This document shows positions 35,009-41,068 of a stretch of DNA of 41,068 nucleotides, one piece after another. The notes under the pieces were generated by a model. That model was not told the origin of the DNA. It searched no databases and was given only the letters and a program-made list of their open reading frames with translations. Both the position numbers and the translations under genes were made by a program. Origin of the DNA: Candidatus Scalindua sp. (GTDB lineage Bacteria > Planctomycetota > Brocadiia > Brocadiales > Scalinduaceae); assembly GCA_018670825.1 (NCBI GenBank), contig JABHIW010000086.1, positions 1 to 41,068 on the forward strand. Reading direction: 5' to 3'. Position 1 is the stretch's first letter, and the number at the start of each line of letters is the position of its first letter.

Positions 35009-36475
35009 TTATTTCTTTCTCCAAGCGACCTTCTCTTTTTTATCTTCGATAATAATGCCCAACTCACTTAACCTGTCTCTTACTTTATCTGCCAGTTCCC
35101 ATTGTTTGGAAGCCCGTAACTCATTCCTCGTCTCAATCAATGCCTTTATTAAATCGTCCTCTATTTTATAAGTATCTGCCCCCTCTGGATCATATTGACC
35201 GGTATTTTCTGTAATTATGCCCAGAACATTTCCGCCATAAGCCCTGTAGAAAGAATCGATTTCAGTCAATACACCCTTACTAACCACATCTTCCTTGTTA
35301 AGGAGGCTATTAACTTCCTTAGATAGATTAAAGAGAACAGCCAACGCTTCTGCCGTATTAAAATCCTCATTCATGGCTCCTTCAAAGTCATTCTTGTAAC
35401 TCTCTAGTTTTGCCTTCCACGTTTCAAGCCCTTCAGTTCCGCTGGATGATTCCATTCGTTCTCTTAAGCTACGTATTGTATTGAATAATCTCTCCAACCC
35501 CGTATCCGCCGCTTCTAAAGCACCATCACTATAGTTTATTGGGCTGCTGTAATGCGTGTTGAGGACGAAGAAACGTATTGTCAAAGGTGAGAATTTTTTA
35601 AATGCATCCTTAAGGGTAACGAAATTACCCAAAGATTTCCCCATCTTCTGTCCATCAACGGTTACCATGTTGTTATGCATCCAATAACGCGCGAAAGGTC
35701 GTTCATTAGCAGTCTCACTTTGCGCAATTTCACACTCGTGATGGGGAAATACATTTTCAATCCCTCCACCATGAATATCAAACGTCTCTCCCAGATATTT
35801 CATAGACATGACTGAGCACTCAAGATGCCATCCGGGAAACCCTACACCCCAGGGGCTGTTCCATTTCATAATATGTTCGGGTCCTGCCTTCTTCCATAGT
35901 GCGAAATCTGCCGGATGTTTTTTCTCCGGGTTTATCTCGATACGCGCACCCGACTCCTGCTCTTCCAGTTTTCTCCCTGAAAGTTTACCGTAGTCCTTCA
36001 ATTTCGACACATTAAAATAAACAGACTGGTTTGATTCATAAGCAAATCCCTTATCGATTAGCGCGCTCACAAGATCTATCTGTTCCGGAATATGACCGGT
36101 CGCACGAGGTGAAATATCTGCCCGCAGGTTATTTAACGCGTCCATATCTTCATAATAGCTTCGCATATACATTTCAACTAATTCCATCGGTTCAACTTTC
36201 TCCAGCTTAGCCCTTTTTTCAATCTTATCTTCCCCAGCATCCGCATTATCCGTTAAGTGCCCAACATCAGTAATATTTTGCACATATCTCACTTTGTAAC
36301 CAAGATGTCTTAGATAGCGCACGACAATATCAAAGCTGACGTAACTCTTGGCATGTCCAATGTGAGGATGATCATAAACGGTCGGACCGCACACGTAGAT
36401 CCCTACCCTGCCATCTTCGATAGGGACAAATATCTCTTTCTGCCTTGTCAATGTATTATAAATTTTTAGTGTCAT
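35009..36475 (-). CDS. cysS: Cysteinyl-tRNA synthetase
   Basis: The protein is a full-length class I aminoacyl-tRNA synthetase of 488 residues. The HIGH signature is PHIGHAKSY (HIGH at 38-41). Zinc ligands are Cys29, Cys220 in WHLECSVM, and His245 with the HHECE motif. The KMSKS signature reads KMGKS (277-281), followed by LGN. It charges tRNA-Cys with cysteine. A TTG codon precedes the chosen ATG in frame, and an AAAGAGAA ribosome binding site precedes it. It is preceded by the GGDEF protein 90 bases upstream in the same direction. The glycine in KMGKS is a mild variant; the enzyme should be active. Confidence 0.98.
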   Translation of the reverse strand: MTLKIYNTLTRQKEIFVPIEDGRVGIYVCGPTVYDHPHIGHAKSYVSFDIVVRYLRHLGYKVRYVQNITDVGHLTDNADAGEDKIEKRAKLEKVEPMELVEMYMRSYYEDMDALNNLRADISPRATGHIPEQIDLVSALIDKGFAYESNQSVYFNVSKLKDYGKLSGRKLEEQESGARIEINPEKKHPADFALWKKAGPEHIMKWNSPWGVGFPGWHLECSVMSMKYLGETFDIHGGGIENVFPHHECEIAQSETANERPFARYWMHNNMVTVDGQKMGKSLGNFVTLKDAFKKFSPLTIRFFVLNTHYSSPINYSDGALEAADTGLERLFNTIRSLRERMESSSGTEGLETWKAKLESYKNDFEGAMNEDFNTAEALAVLFNLSKEVNSLLNKEDVVSKGVLTEIDSFYRAYGGNVLGIITENTGQYDPEGADTYKIEDDLIKALIETRNELRASKQWELADKVRDRLSELGIIIEDKKEKVAWRKK

Positions 36476-36564
36476 CAATTCTCTTTGTCAGTAAGTGTTT
36501 ATATAAAATAAAAAAGTACTCAACGTATATATTCAAGGCTAAGTACTATCCATGCAAAATCCTC

Positions 36565-38202
36565 TTAATTATCCTGCGCTTCTTTGACTTTAAAAATCAC
36601 TACCCTGTTTCTACCCGATTCTTTAGCCTGGTAAAGAGCCTGATCAGCGTGTGCCAATAAATCATTTGCCGATTCTGCATCATTACTGAATGCAATACCA
36701 ACACTGACCGTTATGTGAAACAGTTTTGATTCAGATTTAAATGTCTGTTTTGATACCATCTCCCTAAACCTTTCGTAGGCAGAATAAATACTCTCCTTAC
36801 TCACATTCGGTAGAATTACGGCAAACTCTTCTCCACCATAACGACACGCAAGGTCACTCCTCCTAATATGTTTCTTGAGTATTCCTCCGACATCTGACAA
36901 CACCATATCTCCTGCGGGATGGCCGTATGTATCATTTACTTTTTTGAAGTAATCCAGATCCAACATGATAAGGGCCATATCCATCTCATAACGATTCGCT
37001 CTTTCAAACTCTCCATCCAATGCATCTATGAAATAGCGGCGATTATATAATTTTGTTAATTCGTCTACAGTAGACATTTCTGCCATTTTTGCGTGGGCCT
37101 TTTCTACATCTTTTCTGAGGCTAGCCCTTTCCAGTGTATTATTTAAAACTCTGAGTAGTGATTCTGAGTTTATTCTACTCCTCGGTAAATATTCATAGGC
37201 CCCCATCTGTATCACATGTGACGCAAGCATCTCATCGCCATGCTCTGTAACGACTATTACCGGAGTTCCTATATCTTCTTTGTCAATATCTCTAAGATAT
37301 TCAATACTTGTTCCTTCTGATAAAATATGGTTTAGGAAAACCATATCAAACGGTTCCTGTTTTAACATGGCAAATGAAGCTTTAAAATTTCCTGCCCATG
37401 ATAATTTGATAAGATCCTGGTCTGCGAAAAAAGCCTTAAGCACTTCAAGGACATCCTTTGTATCATCCACAACAAGTATATTTATTTCTCTATCCAAGCT
37501 ACTAGCGACAGCAGTGCTGTCCTTATTCGACTGTGTGGGTTTAGAATAATGTAAGGTATTAATATTTGTTATTATATCGGATAATTTTTGTCCGGATACT
37601 TTCATTCGATTTATACATTCAACCGTTTTCTTAGGATTTCCTTTAATTTCCCCCATCAACTCTATATCTTCCACAAGAAACGCCAATGGTTGATTCAGCT
37701 CATAAGCTTTTGCTCCGGCCATCTGAAGCAATACCTTGACACGCTCTTCTTCAATAAGTGTTTCCTGTTGTTCCAGGATTCTTTTGTTTGCCATCTTTAA
37801 CTTAGTATTTATTTTCTTGAGGGCCTCTTTCTGTCCGTGCAACTCAAGGAATACATTAACTTTACCCTGTAAAATATCAGGATCCAATGGTTTAAACAAA
37901 TAATCCACCGCACCTTTTTCATATCCTTCAAATATATATTTTTGTTCTTTGCTGATTGCGGTTACAAAAATAATAGGAATACTCTTTGTTTCCTCGTTTC
38001 CACGTATTATTTCTGCAGTCTCAAATCCATCCATATCCGGCATTTGAACATCAAGGAGAATAAGTGCAAAATCATACTTCAGGAGCAATGCCAGAGCGTC
38101 ATTACCACTTGTGGCCTCTATAATATCCAATCCTGGTTTTACCAGAATTTTTCGAAGCGCCAGAAGATTTGCCGGTTTGTCATCTACAATAAGAATGTTC
38201 AT
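36565..38202 (-). CDS. REC - pseudo-HisKA - pseudo-REC - GGDEF diguanylate cyclase
   Basis: The 545-residue cytoplasmic protein begins with a complete receiver domain (DD at 7-8, phosphoacceptor Asp51 in DVQMPDMDG, Thr81, Lys104). After a coiled coil, residues 155-220 resemble a HisKA dimerisation domain, but the HELNQPL motif reads YELNQPL: Tyr167 replaces the phosphorylated His. A second receiver (about 240-360) keeps DD at 246-247 but has Asn291 in place of the phosphoacceptor Asp. The C-terminal GGDEF domain (375-535) carries the active site GGEEF (456-460) and an I-site RRSD (447-450) five residues before it, so it should make c-di-GMP with product inhibition. It follows CheB by 86 bases and may take its signal from the CheR/CheB genes upstream. 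Confidence 0.93.
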   Translation of the reverse strand: MNILIVDDKPANLLALRKILVKPGLDIIEATSGNDALALLLKYDFALILLDVQMPDMDGFETAEIIRGNEETKSIPIIFVTAISKEQKYIFEGYEKGAVDYLFKPLDPDILQGKVNVFLELHGQKEALKKINTKLKMANKRILEQQETLIEEERVKVLLQMAGAKAYELNQPLAFLVEDIELMGEIKGNPKKTVECINRMKVSGQKLSDIITNINTLHYSKPTQSNKDSTAVASSLDREINILVVDDTKDVLEVLKAFFADQDLIKLSWAGNFKASFAMLKQEPFDMVFLNHILSEGTSIEYLRDIDKEDIGTPVIVVTEHGDEMLASHVIQMGAYEYLPRSRINSESLLRVLNNTLERASLRKDVEKAHAKMAEMSTVDELTKLYNRRYFIDALDGEFERANRYEMDMALIMLDLDYFKKVNDTYGHPAGDMVLSDVGGILKKHIRRSDLACRYGGEEFAVILPNVSKESIYSAYERFREMVSKQTFKSESKLFHITVSVGIAFSNDAESANDLLAHADQALYQAKESGRNRVVIFKVKEAQDN

Positions 38203-38288
38203 ACTATCGGTCTCGTCTAATTCATCTTATATAAATAGTTATATACTCCAATGTATAATGCAACGATAAGCGCCTCATTATACTAACC

Positions 38289-38915
38289 TTATCCATTGCT
38301 TTCAAGCTTTCTCAGTAAAGGTCCTATCTTTTCGAGAGGCAACACGTAATCAGGTTTAACAGCTGCGATAGCCGCTCTAGGCATATCAGAAACTTCAGAT
38401 GTTTCTGGTTTCTGGACAATAGCAAGACCACCTGCTTCCTTTATTATTTTTAACCCCTGGCTACCATCTTTATTTGCGCCAGTCAAAACAACTCCGATAA
38501 GCCCTTTTCCATAAACTTCTGCAGCTGACTCAAAAACCACATCAACGGATGGGCGTGCGTAATTAACAGCCCCCTCTACTGACATAGAAAATACGCCATC
38601 ATCTTCTATTAATAAATGGTAATTTGGTGGAGCCACGTAGACCACTCCTGCCGTAATCTCTTCTTTTTCATCAGCCTGCTTTACACGCATTTTACACTCA
38701 TTATCCAGTAACTGTTCTAAATAACCATCTGCATCTTTGTGTCTGTGCATAACGATAATAACAGAGAGCTCAAATTTTGACGGTAAAACTGAAAGAATTG
38801 TTTTGAGGGCCTTTATGCCTCCGGTAGAAACACCGATAACAATTACCTTATATTTGTGATTATTTGTTATGTAATCATTATTTGACTTTTGCGTCATTTC
38901 AGTATTATTCATCAC
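38289..38915 (-). CDS. CheB-type methylesterase without a receiver domain
   Basis: The 208-residue protein is the CheB methylesterase domain alone. The catalytic residues are visible: Ser30 in GVSTGG, His57 in MHRH, and Asp150 in TGANKDGSQG. It hydrolyses glutamyl methyl esters on chemoreceptors. The usual N-terminal receiver domain is missing, so phosphorylation would have to come through a partner. The frame begins GTG-ATG, and the true start may be either or the ATG at codon 7. It is 29 bases downstream of CheR in the same direction. Confidence 0.93.
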   Translation of the reverse strand: MMNNTEMTQKSNNDYITNNHKYKVIVIGVSTGGIKALKTILSVLPSKFELSVIIVMHRHKDADGYLEQLLDNECKMRVKQADEKEEITAGVVYVAPPNYHLLIEDDGVFSMSVEGAVNYARPSVDVVFESAAEVYGKGLIGVVLTGANKDGSQGLKIIKEAGGLAIVQKPETSEVSDMPRAAIAAVKPDYVLPLEKIGPLLRKLESNG

Positions 38916-38944
38916 CTTGTAACCGGGTTAATATTCAAAAGTTT

Positions 38945-39781
38945 TCATAAACACTCCCCGTTTTTTCTGTATATTTTTTCATTCTCAGCAACATTTTCAA
39001 AATTATCCGAATAAGATGAAAATCTTACGGTTTCTTTAGAACCCAGGCAAAGGAATGCTCCCAGGCGCAGACTGTCCCTGAAAAGTTTGAACACACGGTC
39101 TTGTAACTCTCTGTTAAAATAAATGAGCACATTCCTGCACATTACTATATCCATCTCCCCGAAAACGCTATCTGTTACCAGATTATGATTGGAAAAGACA
39201 ATATTTTTTTTTAAGGAATTATCCATGATTGCATGATCATATCTGGCAGTATAATAATCAGAAAAAGATGCAAGTCCACCGGCCTTCCTGTAATTTATAG
39301 TATAATCTTTCATTTTATCAATGGAGAAAATCCCCGATTTTGCTTTATCGAGAACAACATCGTTAGCATCTGTAGCATAAATCAGGGACGATTCGTACAG
39401 TCCCTCCTCTTTCAGTAAAATAGCAGTAGAGTAAACTTCCTCACCGCTGGCACATCCGGCATGCCAAACCTTTATGAATGGCTGTTTTTTCAGTTCAGGT
39501 ATTACCGCTTTCCTGAGTGTCTTAAAAAAAGAAGGGTCCCGGAACATCTCGGTAACATTGATAGTAAGGTCTAAGAGTAGCGATCCAAAAAATTGCCTAT
39601 CGTAAAGCAGCTTGTGCTGCATCTCGGAAATTGTTTTGAGATTGGACTGATTCAGACGGTAACGTATGCGGCGCCTTATAGATGCTTTAGAATAATTCCT
39701 GAAATCAAAACCATACTTCTGGTAGATTGCCTGCAAGATCAGGTCGAATTCAATTTTTTCATTTTCGTTTGTTTTATCCAT
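38945..39781 (-). CDS. CheR-type glutamate methyltransferase
   Basis: The frame can be extended to a TTG at 39814, but ATG at 39781 gives a normal 278-residue CheR. An N-terminal helical domain (about 10-65) is followed by the SAM-dependent methyltransferase domain. Family marks are NVTEMFRDP (about 75-83), the SAM-binding HAGCASGEE (107-115), and MDIVMCRNVLIYF near the active site. It methylates receptor glutamates. It is followed by CheB and then the GGDEF protein. No chemoreceptor or CheA lies in the window. Confidence 0.93.
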   Translation of the reverse strand: MDKTNENEKIEFDLILQAIYQKYGFDFRNYSKASIRRRIRYRLNQSNLKTISEMQHKLLYDRQFFGSLLLDLTINVTEMFRDPSFFKTLRKAVIPELKKQPFIKVWHAGCASGEEVYSTAILLKEEGLYESSLIYATDANDVVLDKAKSGIFSIDKMKDYTINYRKAGGLASFSDYYTARYDHAIMDNSLKKNIVFSNHNLVTDSVFGEMDIVMCRNVLIYFNRELQDRVFKLFRDSLRLGAFLCLGSKETVRFSSYSDNFENVAENEKIYRKNGECL

Positions 39782-40467
39782 AACAATTTGAAAACCGGTA
39801 AACCGTTTTCTCAAATTTACATAAGCGTCATGAAATTATACACCTGACGATAACCATGTCAATATTAAGATGTCTTTAAACCCTTATCACTTACCTGCCT
39901 CACCGCCCACACATACCAACAAGCGAGATACTCTCATTCTAAAACTATATTCGCAGAACTTATTCCCGGTAACGAAGCAAACATTAAGAAAAACCCGGTG
40001 GTCTACGAACATGTTAACACCTTAAGGTGGGAAATAGCCGGACCAACCCACTCCAAGACCTTCGGGTTTACACCCGTCAAAAAGAATTGGAATTGATTCC
40101 CATGAGAGGTTGAGATTCTCAAAAGCTCGCTGCCGTTTAAATAAAAGTATCCACATCCAGAAAAACCTTTTGACAGATATACGAGAATGCCTCCTCACTC
40201 ATTTCACATAAAGGAAATACGTAGCAGTGAAAATACATTACGAATTTAACCAACCGGTGTCCACGCTATAAGAACTAATATGAAAAAGACTTAAGGTTCA
40301 TATTTTTATTGACAACCTTGTACTACTGTATTAGATTAACTGTGAAGGCAGAAAATGGTAAGGTAAACAATTACAGGCTTCCTGAGTTAAGAAATGTTCA
40401 AGGCTGTAATTAGATTTCTCATCGCCGTCAGGATTAAGACGGACAAGCAAAGTGTAGGTAAAGAATA
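39782..40467. other. Intergenic region of mixed composition
   Basis: Nearly 690 bases between the CheR start and the truncated sigma-54 activator; both promoters must lie here. I see no convincing gene. Around 39990-40130 the DNA is richer in G and C than the flanks and includes the self-complementary CACCTTAAGGTG at 40018-40029. This may be a remnant of another element. A possible promoter for the downstream gene is listed separately. Confidence 0.5.
40309..40336 (+). promoter_or_regulatory. Candidate sigma-70-type promoter
   Basis: TTGACA at 40309-40314 is followed after 16 bases by TTAGAT at 40331-40336, a perfect -35 and a poor -10. It lies about 130 bases before ATG 40468. The long leader and weak -10 keep the confidence low. 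Confidence 0.3.
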
Positions 40468-40944
40468 ATGGAACAACAGGATATAAGAAATTATGGACTC
40501 AGAGAGGAGCCTGAGCTATGGAAAATTATTGGCAGTAGTAAAGAAATCAAGAAAGTCCTTGAAAGCATACAGACTGTTCTGGAGAGCGATGTACCGGTAG
40601 TTATTAATGGAGAAACCGGTACAGGAAAAGAGCTTGTAGCAAAAGCTATCCATTACAAGGGTCCAAGACGCAAACAAACCTTTTGTACCATTAACTGTGC
40701 AGCAATTCCTGATAATTTGCTGGAGAGTGAATTGATGGGACATGAAAAAGGCGCATTTACTGGAGCGGTTCAGCAAAAGCTAGGAAAACTTGAACATGCA
40801 AGTAGGGGTACACTGTTTTTGGATGAAATAACAGAGATGCCTCTTGCCATGCAAGCAAAAATCCTGCGCGTAATCGAAGAACAGGTATTCGAAAGAGTGG
40901 GTGGCAACAAACCGATTAAAACAGATGGTATCTACTCACAGTAA
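40468..40944 (+). pseudogene. Truncated sigma-54-dependent activator AAA+ domain
   Basis: The first 153 residues are a well-preserved NtrC-family central domain: Walker A GETGTGKE (48-55), the sigma-54 contact loop GAFTGA (95-100) and Walker B LFLDE (116-120). There is no receiver domain in front of it. The match ends at NKPIKTD, after which the family expects the sensor-1 region (VRIIAATN-like). Here it reads GIYSQ and stops. The C-terminal half and the helix-turn-helix are missing. The stop codon falls inside a GTAAGC sequence that looks like the terminus of an IS66-type element, so insertion is the likely cause. As a fragment it should be inactive. Confidence 0.8.
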
Positions 40945-41068
40945 GCACAACAACACATAATGTTAATTTATAAAGTCAGGTAATTCTCCACGAAATAGTA
41001 TATCCATTGCATTGCTTGAGTTAATTCCCTGCTTGCGGCATGTTGACAAGTAGCTACGAACACGGCAG
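40941..41068 (-). mobile_element. IS66-like element, right end (continues beyond window)
   Basis: The element appears to begin at GTAAGC (40941-40946), the kind of terminal sequence I recall for IS66-family repeats, and contains the end of a transposase gene on the minus strand. The other end, and so the insertion-site duplication, is outside the window. The eight bases next to the end, at 40933-40940 (TACTCACA), would be the predicted target duplication. Confidence 0.5.
40963..41068 (-). CDS. IS66-family transposase, C-terminus (partial)
   Basis: The minus-strand frame enters from the right edge and ends with TAA at 40965-40963. The 34 visible residues contain SYLSTCRKQGIN, followed by a short helical tail and LFRGELPDF. 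This closely follows the C-terminal signature of IS66 transposases (SYLST-x-RKQG-x-N followed by a leucine/alanine helix and a G-x-P-like end). The remainder, with the DDE catalytic residues, lies outside the window. It supports reading the neighbouring truncated activator as an IS insertion. Confidence 0.7.
   Translation of the reverse strand, partial: CRVRSYLSTCRKQGINSSNAMDILFRGELPDFIN

Noticed and set aside
40018-40029. Palindrome CACCTTAAGGTG as an operator for the CheR or activator gene
   Set aside because: It lies about 240 bases from CheR and 440 from the activator in a stretch of odd composition, with no second half-site pair; not enough to call it regulatory.
1-41068. CRISPR arrays, tRNA or rRNA genes
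   Set aside because: No regularly spaced identical repeats and no tRNA- or rRNA-like sequence were seen on either strand by reading.

Overview
The window is 41 kb of AT-rich DNA (roughly 38-40% GC by eye) from a Gram-negative-type bacterium. It encodes a lipoprotein, an OmpH/Skp-type periplasmic chaperone, an RND pump with its periplasmic adaptor, c-di-GMP enzymes and sigma-54-type AAA+ domains. The gene mix and a very unusual membrane Fe-S regulator fit a Planctomycetota/anammox-type genome such as the Scalindua/Brocadia group. That placement is an impression from gene style only; there is no rRNA or other marker here to settle it. I saw no tRNA, rRNA or CRISPR array.

Layout. 1-119: start of a secreted protein (minus). 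663-3845: a large sensor with a cyclic-nucleotide-binding-like domain, a GAF domain, a degenerate sigma-54-type AAA+ domain and a NapH/NosR-like polyferredoxin membrane domain. 4095-9356 (minus): HD-GYP phosphodiesterase, a thioredoxin-like protein lacking its cysteines, a small secreted beta protein, a GHSGG lipoprotein hydrolase and a YihY/BrkB membrane protein. 9690-11711: YjbQ (plus) and a SulP anion transporter (minus), end to end. 11712-13186: 1.5 kb without an intact gene, possibly holding a decayed one. 13187-21957: an envelope-glycan island with an SGNH hydrolase, a B12-binding radical SAM protein, a methyltransferase-glycosyltransferase fusion and two polytopic GT-C-like transferases. 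22279-27189 (minus): RND pump and adaptor without an outer-membrane channel. 27526-31049 (minus): ClpX and a 710-residue protein with glycosyltransferase-like motifs. 31444-32635 (plus): Yip1-like membrane protein and OmpH/Skp-like chaperone. 32885-36475 (minus): acyl-ACP/CoA synthetase, periplasmic rhodanese and CysS. 36565-39781 (minus): a signalling set of CheR, CheB and a REC-pseudoHisKA-REC-GGDEF protein. 40468-41068: the 5' part of a sigma-54 activator, cut off next to the end of an IS66-like element that runs out of the window.

How the genes relate. c-di-GMP is probably made by the GGDEF protein and broken down by the HD-GYP protein. The glycan island, the acyl-activating enzyme, the RND pump and the OmpH-like chaperone all point to envelope building. 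The item most worth following is the 663-3845 sensor. It keeps the full set of cysteines of a membrane Fe-S electron-transfer module but has lost the Walker B acidic pair and the GAFTGA loop that sigma-54 activators need. It therefore looks like a redox- or ligand-sensing membrane protein rather than a classical activator. The intact motifs in the truncated AAA+ gene at 40468 give a useful comparison within the same window.
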